Source: G963678095 sp963678095 | Lineage (GTDB): Bacteria; Bacillota; Negativicutes; Selenomonadales; Selenomonadaceae | Direction: 5' to 3' | DNA: 64,000 nt | NCBI GenBank assembly: GCA_963678095.2 | Contig: CAXXXP010000001.1 | Location: 620,001 to 684,000, forward strand | In this document: piece after piece, positions 1-7,049 of the stretch | Numbering within the stretch: the stretch's first letter is position 1 | Layout of the letters: every line of letters starts with the position of its first letter | Made by a program: the position numbers and the translations under genes | The notes under the pieces: model-generated | The model's input: only the letters and a program-made list of their open reading frames with translations | The model's database searches: none | Told to the model about the DNA's origin: nothing

Positions 1-831
1 AATTATGCAGAAAAGCATTACGGGGATTTATTGGGGCATGTGTCGACAACGAAATCACCGCAGCAGATTTTTGGCGCGTTGGCAAAATCATATTATTGTC
101 ACAGCCGGCAGTGGGAGCCGCAAACCCTGGCAACGGTATCGATTATGCCGTGTGTCACGAAGAAGTATGAGGCCGCAAGGCCGGAGATGGAGAAGGGCGG
201 CATACGCGATGTGGATCTTGTACTGACAACGCAGGAGCTGGTAAGGGTGATAAAACGGGCTGGGCTCGATTTTTCGCAATTGCCGGATCTTCCCTTTGAT
301 CAGCCCCTTGGCAAGGGCAGCGGTGCCGGGGTTATTTTCGGGGCGAGTGGCGGTGTTATGGAAGCCGCTTTGCGCAGTGTATATGCCTTGGCGGAAAAAA
401 GAGAGCTGGAACAGCTTGATTTTACGGAGGTTCGCGGCTGGCAGGGGATTAAGGAAACTACGCTTGAGCTAAAAGGGATGCGGCTGCGGGCGGCGGTAGT
501 TCATGGTCTGGCCAATGCGAAAGCGATTATGGAGCAGATTCAGTCGGGAACTTGCCGCTATGCGTTTATTGAAGTCATGGCTTGTCCGGGTGGCTGTATC
601 GGCGGTAGCGGCCAGCCGCGCACTGCCGCTCGTGAATACAAGACTTTGCGGCAACAGACACTTTACACGCTTGATCAACAAAATCCGATTAGAAAAGCCC
701 ATGAAAATCCCGAGGTCGAGCTGGTATATAAGAAGTTTTTGGGCGCGCCGCTCGGTGAATTATCGCATGAGCTGCTGCATACAGCCTATGCAGCCCGGGA
801 CGCAAAAAGTGGCAAAACGATATGTGAATAA
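1..831 (+). CDS. [FeFe] hydrogenase, C-terminal part (5' end outside window)
   Basis: The reading frame is open from base 1, so this is the last 276 residues of a larger protein. Two of the three H-cluster signatures are visible: L2 (MPC-x2-K-x2-E, Cys about residue 51 of the fragment) and L3 (MACPGGC followed by IGG, Cys about 195 and 199). The segment STTKSPQQ-x-FGALAKSYY just after the expected L1 motif is also typical. L1 (TSCCP) and the N-terminal Fe-S domains must lie upstream. The family catalyses reversible H2 formation in fermentative anaerobes. The C-terminus ELLHTAYAAR is family-like, so the gene ends normally. Whether it is monomeric or an NADH-linked bifurcating subunit cannot be told from this end. 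Confidence 0.93.
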   Translation, partial: NYAEKHYGDLLGHVSTTKSPQQIFGALAKSYYCHSRQWEPQTLATVSIMPCVTKKYEAARPEMEKGGIRDVDLVLTTQELVRVIKRAGLDFSQLPDLPFDQPLGKGSGAGVIFGASGGVMEAALRSVYALAEKRELEQLDFTEVRGWQGIKETTLELKGMRLRAAVVHGLANAKAIMEQIQSGTCRYAFIEVMACPGGCIGGSGQPRTAAREYKTLRQQTLYTLDQQNPIRKAHENPEVELVYKKFLGAPLGELSHELLHTAYAARDAKSGKTICE

Positions 832-873
832 GAGGCAATCAGCGCCGCTATACAGTAAAAGTAAAATTTGTCC

Positions 874-902
874 TTGACATATTGGCTGCGACTTGTTATT
901 AT
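874..902 (+). promoter_or_regulatory. SigA-type promoter of tRNA-Lys
   Basis: Perfect -35 TTGACA (874-879), 17 bp spacer, -10 TATTAT (897-902), about 50 bp before the mature tRNA. It follows the hydrogenase stop by 43 bp. Confidence 0.8.
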
Positions 903-951
903 ATACAACGTAGTCAGCGAATGGCAGTTTCGCGCTGAATAGCTAAATAAA

Positions 952-1027
<76 letters not shown>

Positions 1028-1035
1028 GTAAATTC

Positions 1036-1072
1036 AAGCTTCACAGATTTATCTGTGGAGCTTTTGTTTTTA
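1036..1072 (+). terminator. Rho-independent terminator after tRNA-Lys
   Basis: Stem AAGCTTCACAGAT / ATCTGTGGAGCTT with a TT loop, followed by TTTTGTTTTT. Confidence 0.85.
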
Positions 1073-1314
1073 TAATATGGTTATGCAGAAATCTACCGGC
1101 GATGAATAGATAAGATGCAGGGGCATTAAAAATTCTTTTCAGGGGAAGAAGAAATGTGTAGAAAAAGATTTAATAGTAATTTTGCTAGTCTTTCCGGTAC
1201 ATTATCATAAAAAATAACAAAATATTTTAGGGGGCATGAGGCTGAAAATGGTAGATTCGAGATGCTGGTAACTTTAACGGGGGAGAAAAATAAATCTAAA
1301 AGGAGCGATTCTGT

Positions 1315-2121
1315 TTGAAAGCATGGATTGTTTTTATGTTGATCGTAATAGCAGGCATAATTTCGAATGTAGTTGGAAAATATAACTCCCGAGGGGGAGA
1401 AATCTTGGGAATGGCGATGGTTCAACCCTTGCTATTGTTTTTACTTTTGATTGTGGGGGTAGCGTTATATCAGGTATGTTGTAAATTTTTTCGGTTAGAC
1501 AAACAAAAAGCATCAAATTGCAATGATGGGGAGTGCCCGCTTATTCCTGAAGAGAAGAAGGATATTTTTTTTGAAAGAAACATAATAAGCAAGGATTTGA
1601 TAAAGTATAAATTTTTCAATAGACTTTGTAACGAGCAGAAAGCAATGCTTTGGAATGCCAGTTGTACTTTGATCCAGGGAAAAATCCACTCTATTGTACT
1701 TTATGCGGATGATACCGATGCGGAAGAGGTTGTTCAAATTAAGGCGGCGGGCAGTGGAGGAGAATACCTCGTCATGAAAAGAAATTTGCCTGCTGGTTGT
1801 ATAAAAATCACTGACAAGATTCTGCAATATATTCAGACGGATAATAAAAAGACATATTCAGCAAATTTTGAATCTGAGGCTGATGAAGGGCTGGGGTCAG
1901 CGAGCGATTGGCTGTTGACGTTATTTACCTTAGATATACAGAATAGTCAGAGTATTTATAATTATTTTTCCTTGCAGGTCGATAATAATGAAATAGTAGG
2001 ACGCATCGATACTTGTTTGAAAAATGTAGATTTAACTGCGGATGCAAATAATCAATTTGATGTAAGAATCGCAGGGCTGCTTGCGATATTTATTGATATT
2101 GATAATGTAGGAACGATATAA
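1315..2121 (+). CDS. Hypothetical membrane-anchored protein
   Basis: 268 residues starting at TTG 1315, preceded by AAAGGAG. Two hydrophobic segments at about residues 3-20 and 37-54 are followed by a roughly 210-residue soluble part with no motif I recognise. The gene is visibly more AT-rich than its neighbours and stands alone between the tRNA-Lys terminator and the guanidine-export operon. That is compatible with horizontal acquisition next to a tRNA, but no integrase or direct repeat supports it. The 240 bp upstream of the start (1073-1314) contain no credible gene; the only reading frames there are very short. Function unknown. Confidence 0.6.
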   Translation: MKAWIVFMLIVIAGIISNVVGKYNSRGGEILGMAMVQPLLLFLLLIVGVALYQVCCKFFRLDKQKASNCNDGECPLIPEEKKDIFFERNIISKDLIKYKFFNRLCNEQKAMLWNASCTLIQGKIHSIVLYADDTDAEEVVQIKAAGSGGEYLVMKRNLPAGCIKITDKILQYIQTDNKKTYSANFESEADEGLGSASDWLLTLFTLDIQNSQSIYNYFSLQVDNNEIVGRIDTCLKNVDLTADANNQFDVRIAGLLAIFIDIDNVGTI

Positions 2122-2311
2122 GCAATTGACTACTTGTTAAAATAGGAGGGAACCTCCTGGTTTTATACTCTGTTGTAAATATAGCAATAGAAGACGGGCA
2201 AGCATATAAGCGCTAAAAGCATGGTGAATACAGTCTCTGTAAGATAAGTTGGTATCCATAAAATACTAGATAAACTGATTTTTAAAGTGTAGGCTTATCA
2301 AATTAACAGTG

Positions 2312-2339
2312 GGGGCTTCCTATCGGGGAAGCCTTTTTT
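2312..2339 (+). terminator. Rho-independent terminator
   Basis: GGCTTCC (2314-2320) pairs with GGAAGCC (2327-2333), followed by TTTTTT. Confidence 0.8.
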
Positions 2340-2384
2340 GTCGTCGCTACAAGAGGTAAATAAATAAGCGAAGATCCAAACGAC

Positions 2385-2412
2385 GAAAAAGACAGGCGCT
2401 GCCTGTCTTTTG
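2385..2412 (-). terminator. Bidirectional terminator ending the guanidine-export operon
   Basis: AAAAAGACAGGC-GCT-GCCTGTCTTTT. It has A/T runs on both sides, so it works on either strand. On the minus strand it lies 13 bp beyond the stop of the flavin-binding protein gene. Confidence 0.82.
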
Positions 2413-2424
2413 TAAGAAATGATT

Positions 2425-2913
2425 TTAGTTTTTTGCTGCCTTAACGTATTCAATCGCCTCTTTGCCAGTGATGTGCTCAACGTCGATGGCTAAGATATAA
2501 GACTGCGTGCAGCCGGTTATTTCTTTGTGCCGGGCTTCTTCCGGCAGATCGCCGGCGTATTTTTCAACTAAGGCCGTAAATGCCTCCAGCCATTCATCGC
2601 TCTCTACAAGCCTGGCTTTGCCAAAGGCGATAACACTGCGAAAATATGTTGTGTATTCTTCACTTACAATCTGATCCTCATCGACTACCGAAAAAGAAAC
2701 TTTGGGGTTTTTGCCAATAGCGTCAATCTTATGGCCGGCTTTGGCGGAATGAAAATAAATCTTGTCCTTGAAATACACATAACTGAGCGGGACTGCATAG
2801 GGGTAATCGTCATCGCCTAGACATGCAAGGATCCCACTTGAACCTCGTTTCATTACAGCGGTGGTAGCTTCAAAGGATAATAATTGTTTGGAACGACGCA
2901 TTTTTCTAAACAT
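2425..2913 (-). CDS. Pyridoxamine 5'-phosphate oxidase-like (NimA-type) flavin-binding protein
   Basis: 162 residues. The N-terminus carries the family block ACLGDDDYPYAVPLSYVY (about 30-47), then YFHSAKAGHK and EEYTTYFRSVIAFG, which together form the split-barrel FMN-binding fold of the NimA/PNPOx-like family. The C-terminal HITGKEAIE is also typical. Members bind FMN and are proposed to reduce small substrates such as nitroimidazoles; the natural substrate is usually unknown. It is the third gene of the riboswitch-controlled minus-strand operon, 23 bp behind the second SMR gene, and has a GAGAGG ribosome-binding site 8 bp before ATG. Its link to guanidine is by position only. Confidence 0.85.
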   Translation of the reverse strand: MFRKMRRSKQLLSFEATTAVMKRGSSGILACLGDDDYPYAVPLSYVYFKDKIYFHSAKAGHKIDAIGKNPKVSFSVVDEDQIVSEEYTTYFRSVIAFGKARLVESDEWLEAFTALVEKYAGDLPEEARHKEITGCTQSYILAIDVEHITGKEAIEYVKAAKN

Positions 2914-2936
2914 GGAGAAAGCCTCTCTTTCTAAAT

Positions 2937-3251
2937 TTAAGCTATTAATTTTAAACCGATGACAGAACCGATCACCATCAAAATGGCAAGAACTCGTGCT
3001 GGATTTCTAGGTTCATTATATAACATGATACCGGCTAAAGCTCCTCCGGCAGTGCCGATGCCGGTCCAAACGGCATAAGCTGTTCCCATGGGCAGCGTCT
3101 TCATGGCAATGGATAAAAAGAAAAAACTTAGGGAAAAACTTGTTGTCAGAAGCATATAGGATTTCCTGCTGTGTGTGCTTTTTACCTTGCTGATCAGGAT
3201 GACGCCAACCATCTCGAATAACCCTGCAAGTATAAGTGTCAGCCAGTCCAT
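2937..3251 (-). CDS. ykkD: SMR-family guanidinium/multidrug exporter subunit, YkkD type
   Basis: 104 residues with four predicted membrane helices, the normal SMR length. The early glutamate of SMR proteins is present (GLFEMVG, Glu13). The signature block MGTAYAVWTGIGTAGGALAG (about 55-74) closely matches YkkD. The ATG abuts the stop of the partner gene (TAA then ATG) and is preceded by GGAGGTGATATAA, so the two are translationally coupled. Paired SMR subunits form heteromeric proton-coupled exporters. With the guanidine-I riboswitch upstream, the probable substrate is guanidinium or substituted guanidines. Confidence 0.9.
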   Translation of the reverse strand: MDWLTLILAGLFEMVGVILISKVKSTHSRKSYMLLTTSFSLSFFFLSIAMKTLPMGTAYAVWTGIGTAGGALAGIMLYNEPRNPARVLAILMVIGSVIGLKLIA

Positions 3252-3590
3252 TTATATCACCTCCTTTTTTGGGGGCTGGTCGAGCCGTTTAAGCCAAATA
3301 ACGCCAAGCAGTAAGAGGCCGAGTAGGAGACACTTGCTCAAAACAATCGGGGCGGAAAACAAAAGGATGTCTGCCAGTACCGTGAAAGTTGTTCCCAGTC
3401 CGACAAAGACCGCATATACAGTGCCTACCGCAAGACGGTATCCGGCCCTAAGCAGCAAATAGAAACTGATGATGATGGCGATTAAGGTCAAGAAATATTC
3501 GCCTGCAGTGTCTGCATGTTTTAACCCGATAACCCAGCCGGCCTCAACGAAAGCGGCCAGAACAACAGATAACCAAAGCTTGCGCGTGAT
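3252..3590 (-). CDS. ykkC: SMR-family guanidinium exporter subunit, YkkC type (probable ATC start)
   Basis: Four-helix SMR protein. VVLAAFVEAGWVIGLKHA at the N-terminus holds the essential Glu and matches YkkC, and GTVYAVFVGLG is the second signature. The start is unusual. The only good ribosome-binding site, GGGAGG (3602-3597 on the minus strand), sits six bases before ATC (3590-3588), which gives a 112-residue protein of normal length. The nearest in-frame conventional starts, TTG 3626 and GTG 3620, lie in or next to the riboswitch terminator T-run, have no ribosome-binding site and would add 10-12 residues that read through the Shine-Dalgarno sequence. An ATC start is therefore the best reading but needs protein evidence. 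Confidence 0.85.
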   Translation of the reverse strand: MTRKLWLSVVLAAFVEAGWVIGLKHADTAGEYFLTLIAIIISFYLLLRAGYRLAVGTVYAVFVGLGTTFTVLADILLFSAPIVLSKCLLLGLLLLGVIWLKRLDQPPKKEVI

Positions 3591-3623
3591 AAAATACCTC
3601 CCTTGTAAAAATATAAACACAGA

Positions 3624-3675
3624 CAAAAAGCCTGAGAAAATAAACTGCTGTATAGCAGCTATTCTCCCAGGCTTT
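3624..3675 (-). terminator. Riboswitch expression-platform terminator
   Basis: On the minus strand, AGCCTGGGAGAA pairs with TTCTCAGGCT around an inner AGCTGCT/CAGCAGT helix, followed by TTTTTG. The 5' arm is the last conserved segment of the guanidine aptamer, so ligand binding and termination are mutually exclusive: an ON switch. Confidence 0.88.
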
Positions 3676-3752
3676 TATCCTTCCGTGTGACAGTCTAACG
3701 ACTGCTGTTTTCTCTTGGACCAGACCAGTAAACTGCGGAACCCTAGAAAACA
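3662..3752 (-). ncRNA. Guanidine-I (ykkC class) riboswitch aptamer
   Basis: The minus strand contains all the class hallmarks in order: CTAGGGTTCCG, then GGTCTGGTCCAAGAGAAAAC, then ACACGGAAGGATAAAAGCCTG ending in GGGAGA. These match the guanidine-I consensus strongly. It sits between a promoter and the ykkCD pair, overlapping the terminator. Established role: free guanidine stabilises the aptamer and prevents termination, turning on the exporter. Confidence 0.95.
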
Positions 3753-3771
3753 AATCATTCTATTTGCTTAT

Positions 3772-3799
3772 ATTATACACAATCAGTAAATCGTGTCAA
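3772..3799 (-). promoter_or_regulatory. Promoter of the guanidine-export operon
   Basis: On the minus strand, -35 TTGACA (3799-3794), 16 bp spacer, -10 TATAAT (3777-3772). The aptamer begins about 20 bp downstream. Confidence 0.85.
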
Positions 3800-3877
3800 G
3801 CTGGCACTGATTTCAAATAGAACTTTTTATATATTATTTTTCTGAATGGCATATGAATTGTTTTTAAGTTTTTTGCA

Positions 3878-3925
3878 TTAAAAAAGGAAGCGCCTAATAA
3901 ATTTTATTGTGCCGTTTCCTTTTAT
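3878..3925 (-). terminator. Terminator of the 86-residue protein gene
   Basis: Long minus-strand hairpin with AAAAGGAA and TTCCTTTTTT arms and a second AATAAA/TTTATT helix inside, directly beyond the stop at 3931. Confidence 0.7.
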
Positions 3926-3930
3926 GTCGA

Positions 3931-4191
3931 TTAATAAATATGATATTTTTTCCAGGGGATTTGATCGAGCCGGATGGTTTTGAGGAATTCTACGATGTCC
4001 TGCCTGCCGTAATAATGAGGCTGGCCTTGTCGGTCCTGCGAAACGAGAATAATCGGCATATTGGGGAAATAGGGAATCAGTTCATGCCGTAATTGAACTG
4101 TTCGACTGGTATACTGTGTGATCTGTGGCTTTACGGCAACGATGGCAAAGGTAACGCCCTGTTCGATAATGACGGCTCCATGGAGTAGCAT
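3931..4191 (-). CDS. Conserved-looking 86-residue protein, function unknown
   Basis: Small soluble protein with no signal or membrane helix. It begins with a hydrophobic strand (AVIIEQGVTFAIVAV) and ends with a charged segment (GRQDIVEFLKTIRLD, then IPWKKYHIY). I recognise no catalytic motif. It has its own terminator and a weak ribosome-binding site (CAGGTGA) before ATG. It diverges from the SOS-type LysM gene, and the LexA boxes (4294-4333) lie 100-140 bp before its start, so co-regulation is possible but unproven. Confidence 0.6.
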   Translation of the reverse strand: MLLHGAVIIEQGVTFAIVAVKPQITQYTSRTVQLRHELIPYFPNMPIILVSQDRQGQPHYYGRQDIVEFLKTIRLDQIPWKKYHIY

Positions 4192-4288
4192 AGTGGTTCA
4201 CCTGCAATGTTCTTGTTTTACTTAGGATTCTAACAGATTCTGGTGAATCAGGCAAATATATAGGCGAAAAGTTTTCTTGTATTTGATA

Positions 4289-4317
4289 TTGCAAGAACAC
4301 TTGTTCTGTGATAATAT
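4289..4317 (+). promoter_or_regulatory. Promoter of the YneA-like gene
   Basis: -35-like TTGCAA (4289-4294), 17 bp spacer, -10-like TAATAT (4312-4317). The first LexA box occupies the spacer. Confidence 0.5.
4294..4307. promoter_or_regulatory. LexA (SOS) box 1
   Basis: AGAACACTTGTTCT fits the Gram-positive LexA operator core GAAC-N4-GTTC with both half-sites perfect. It lies between the -35 and -10 elements. Confidence 0.8.
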
Positions 4318-4319
4318 AA

Positions 4320-4333
4320 AGAACATAAGTTCT
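4320..4333. promoter_or_regulatory. LexA (SOS) box 2
   Basis: AGAACATAAGTTCT is a second perfect GAAC-N4-GTTC site, just downstream of the -10, 26 bp centre to centre from box 1. Confidence 0.8.
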
Positions 4334-4367
4334 GTGTATTATTAATAATTTGCTGAGGGGTGTTTTT

Positions 4368-4643
4368 ATGAAAATCGGAACAGGCATTTTACTCGTGGTT
4401 TTCTTAATAGCGTTAGCTCCGCTTCATTTATCGAATGCATATCTGCGGGCGGATCGTTTTGATACGGTGGTAGTCAAGCAGGGCGAAAGTGTATGGGCCA
4501 TCGCAGAAAAATACGCGGGGGAAAACAAACAGGTAAAGGAGCTGGCAGCAGCAATTCATGAGGTAAATTCACTTGACAGTGAAGGCCGGGTGATCCCGGG
4601 ACAGGTGATAAAGGTTCCGGTGCTGGCAGAACTCCATAAATAG
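4368..4643 (+). CDS. yneA: YneA-like SOS-induced LysM protein (cell-division inhibitor type)
   Basis: 91 residues from ATG 4368, chosen because GAGGGG lies just upstream. An N-terminal membrane anchor or signal (about 5-22) is followed by one LysM domain (VVVKQGESVWAIAEKYAG to GQVIKVPV), the architecture and size of Bacillus YneA. YneA-type proteins are secreted or membrane-anchored and delay septation during DNA damage. Two perfect LexA boxes over the promoter strongly support the SOS assignment. The usual lexA neighbour is not in this window. An unrelated small LysM envelope protein is the alternative, but the operators make it less likely. Confidence 0.78.
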   Translation: MKIGTGILLVVFLIALAPLHLSNAYLRADRFDTVVVKQGESVWAIAEKYAGENKQVKELAAAIHEVNSLDSEGRVIPGQVIKVPVLAELHK

Positions 4644-4662
4644 TGAAAATGAGAAAAAACCA

Positions 4663-4691
4663 TTGACAGAAAATCGGTTTAAGCCTATACT
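4663..4691 (+). promoter_or_regulatory. thrS promoter
   Basis: -35 TTGACA (4663-4668), 17 bp spacer, -10 TATACT (4686-4691), directly ahead of the T-box leader. Confidence 0.85.
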
Positions 4692-4697
4692 GAGGTA

Positions 4698-4930
4698 TAT
4701 TAAAAGTGATGCGGAAGACATGATGATAGAGTGACTGTTTTTCAGAGAGAGATGTATTGCTGGGAGCATCTTAGACGGAGCCTATGATTACCACTTTCAA
4801 ACTGCAGGCTGAATGAAGTAGGCTGCGCCGGAGAATTCTCCGTTATCAAGCTTGAGTTGGCCGCTTTGGCGGCAAACAGGGTGGAACCGCGAAGCAAAGC
4901 CTCGTCCCTATGGGATGGAGGCTTTTTTTA
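4698..4930 (+). ncRNA. T-box leader (Thr) of thrS
   Basis: A roughly 230 nt leader ends in the T-box sequence AGGGTGGAACCGCG (about 4878-4891), followed by the terminator helix GCCTCGTCCC/GGGATGGAGGC and seven T. A plausible specifier ACC (Thr) is at 4790-4792 in the 3' side of stem I. Uncharged tRNA-Thr would pair with the T-box and promote antitermination. Confidence 0.93.
4897..4929 (+). terminator. T-box terminator of thrS
   Basis: GCCTCGTCCC-TAT-GGGATGGAGGC then TTTTTTT. It competes with the antiterminator formed by the T-box sequence. Confidence 0.88.
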
Positions 4931-4952
4931 TTTGAAAAAGGGGGTTTTTGTT

Positions 4953-6863
4953 TTGATTCAGGTAACTTTGAAAGATGGTGCTGTCCGTGAGGCAGCGCAG
5001 GGAATGACAATTTTGGAATTTGTGAAAGGTTTGAGCAACAGCCTGGCAAAAAAAGTGCTGGCGGCAAAAGTTGATGGCGTGACCAAAGATTTGACGTCGG
5101 TGATTGATAAAGATTGCAAAATTGACTTTTTGACGGGGGAAGATGCTGGCGGACTGTGGGCACTGCGTCATACGGCCTCGCATATTCTGGCCCAGGCAGT
5201 AAAACGTCTTTATAAGGACAGCAATGTAAAATTGGCAATCGGGCCAGCAATTGACAATGGCTTCTATTATGATTTTGACATGGACCGTCAGCTGACGGCT
5301 GATGATCTTGTGAAAATTGAAAAAGAGATGGAGAAAATTGTTAAGGAAAACCTTTCGTTGGTTCGCCGCGAACTGAGTCGCAGCGATGCTTTGGCGATGT
5401 TTACGGAAAAAGGCGAAAGCTATAAGGTCGAATTGATCAATGATCTGCCGGAAGATGCCGTGATTTCACTGTATGAACAAGGAGACTTTACGGACCTTTG
5501 CGCCGGCCCGCACGTTATAAGCACAGGCAAGGTCAAGGCGATAAAACTGCAGAGCGTCGCCGGGGCTTACTGGCGAGGCAGTGAAAAGAACAAAATGCTT
5601 CAGCGCGTTTATGGCACGGCCTTTGAAAAAAAAGCGGATCTTGATGCTTATCTTACATTGCTGGAGGAAGCCGCCAAGCGTGATCATCGCAAATTGGGCA
5701 AGGAACTTGATTTATTCAGCCTGCAGGAAGAAGGCCCGGGCTTCCCGTTCTTTCATCCTAATGGCATGGTCATTCGCAATGAGTTGATCAATTACTGGCG
5801 GGAAATTCATCGGCAGTTTGGTTATCAGGAAATCCAGACACCGATGATTTTGAACCGAAAACTGTGGGAGCAGTCCGGGCATTGGGACCATTACCAGGAA
5901 AATATGTACTTTACGAAGATTGATGAGGAAGATTATGCGATTAAGCCGATGAACTGCCCGGGTGGGATTCTCGTTTACCGTACGCATCAGCACAGCTATC
6001 GTGATTTGCCGCTGCGCATGGGCGAACTCGGCTTGGTCCATCGCCATGAACTTTCCGGTGCACTTCACGGCCTGATGCGCGTGCGCAATTTCACGCAGGA
6101 TGATGCGCATATCTTTATGCTGCCAAACCAGATAGAGGAAGAGATCCAAAAGGTTATCGATCTGTTTGACCGTGTGTACAGTACCTTTGGCCTTGAGTAC
6201 CATGCGGAACTCAGCACGCGTCCGGAAGATTCGATGGGCTCGGATGATATTTGGGAAATGGCTACGACGGCACTGCGCAACGCACTGGATCATCGCGGCT
6301 TGAAATATGTCGTCAATGAAGGCGACGGCGCCTTTTATGGCCCGAAAATTGACTTCCACCTCAAGGATTCCATTGGCCGGACTTGGCAGTGTGGCACAAT
6401 TCAGCTCGACATGCTGATGCCGGAGAAATTTGATCTGACATATGTCGGGGAGGATGGTCAGAAGCATCGTCCGGTTATGATTCACCGCGTCGTGTACGGC
6501 AGCATTGAACGGTTTATTGGTATTTTGATTGAGAACTATGCGGGGGCCTTCCCGGTCTGGCTGGCACCGGTTCAGGTCAGAATTCTGCCGATTACAGATA
6601 AGCATGCCGAGTATGCCTATGAGCTTAAACGCCAGATGTTTGACCTTGGAATTCGGGTGGAAGTCGATGATCGCAATGAAAAAGTCGGCTATAAAATCCG
6701 CGAAAGCCAGATCAAAAAAGTACCATATGTGCTTGTTGTCGGCGATCAGGAAGTTGAAAATGGACAGGTTGCAGTCCGCAAGTATGGCGAACAAAACAGT
6801 GTTGTGATGACGGGTGCTGATTTTATTAAAGAAGTACAGGAAAAAGTCGCAACAAAAGCATAA
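4953..6863 (+). CDS. thrS: Threonyl-tRNA synthetase
   Basis: 636 residues from TTG 4953, chosen because AAGGGGG lies 8 bp upstream and the start puts the editing-site histidines HTASH at 73-77 and the editing Cys (DLCAGPH) near 183, as in characterised ThrRS. Domains: TGS (1-60), editing domain (about 65-225), class II core with KPMNCPGG, motif 2 region RHELSGALHGLMRVR and motif 3 HRVVYGSIERFIG, then the anticodon-binding domain. It charges tRNA-Thr. It is transcribed from its own T-box-controlled promoter and infC has a separate promoter. Confidence 0.98.
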   Translation: MIQVTLKDGAVREAAQGMTILEFVKGLSNSLAKKVLAAKVDGVTKDLTSVIDKDCKIDFLTGEDAGGLWALRHTASHILAQAVKRLYKDSNVKLAIGPAIDNGFYYDFDMDRQLTADDLVKIEKEMEKIVKENLSLVRRELSRSDALAMFTEKGESYKVELINDLPEDAVISLYEQGDFTDLCAGPHVISTGKVKAIKLQSVAGAYWRGSEKNKMLQRVYGTAFEKKADLDAYLTLLEEAAKRDHRKLGKELDLFSLQEEGPGFPFFHPNGMVIRNELINYWREIHRQFGYQEIQTPMILNRKLWEQSGHWDHYQENMYFTKIDEEDYAIKPMNCPGGILVYRTHQHSYRDLPLRMGELGLVHRHELSGALHGLMRVRNFTQDDAHIFMLPNQIEEEIQKVIDLFDRVYSTFGLEYHAELSTRPEDSMGSDDIWEMATTALRNALDHRGLKYVVNEGDGAFYGPKIDFHLKDSIGRTWQCGTIQLDMLMPEKFDLTYVGEDGQKHRPVMIHRVVYGSIERFIGILIENYAGAFPVWLAPVQVRILPITDKHAEYAYELKRQMFDLGIRVEVDDRNEKVGYKIRESQIKKVPYVLVVGDQEVENGQVAVRKYGEQNSVVMTGADFIKEVQEKVATKA

Positions 6864-6870
6864 AAATAGA

Positions 6871-6899
6871 TTGACACCTAAAATCCAATGTGTTATTCT
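6871..6899 (+). promoter_or_regulatory. infC-rpmI-rplT promoter
   Basis: -35 TTGACA (6871-6876), 17 bp, -10 TATTCT (6894-6899), starting 8 bp after the thrS stop. Confidence 0.85.
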
Positions 6900-6904
6900 A
6901 ATAT

Positions 6905-7049
6905 AGTAATTTAAGCAGAGGCCACCGCTTCTCACCAACTGATACATTGTCAGTTTGGTTTGATCTTTCCAGATTGTTTGGTATTTCAGGGTGGCTGCGA
7001 GCCGCCCTTTTTTATTTTTCAACAAGTATATATTAGGAGGTGGGTTTCT
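6905..7049 (+). ncRNA. infC operon leader with attenuator (L20-leader type)
   Basis: About 140 nt of untranslated leader contain a paired segment around CACCAACTGATACATTG and TGGTTTG, and a strong terminator (6989-7018) before infC. In Firmicutes this operon is commonly controlled by ribosomal protein L20 binding its leader. The position and attenuator support this, but I cannot confirm the L20-binding fold by eye. Confidence 0.6.
6989..7018 (+). terminator. Attenuator in infC leader
   Basis: GGGTGGCT-GCG-AGCCGCCC followed by TTTTTTATTTTT. Confidence 0.85.

Larger units (their letters stand above)
2122..2424. other. Intergenic region with convergent terminators
   Basis: No gene is seen. The stretch holds a short GGAGG/CCTCC hairpin (2144-2165) behind the orphan membrane protein gene, a strong + strand terminator at 2312-2339 and a bidirectional hairpin at 2385-2412. 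The about 145 bp between the first two hairpins (2166-2311) show no recognisable element. Confidence 0.6.

Noticed and set aside
1153..1209. 18-codon ORF with a GGGGAAGAA upstream
   Set aside because: Too short, no conservation available and no context.
5712..7025. 437-codon minus-strand open frame
   Set aside because: Antisense to thrS with no ribosome-binding site. Composition reflects thrS codon bias.
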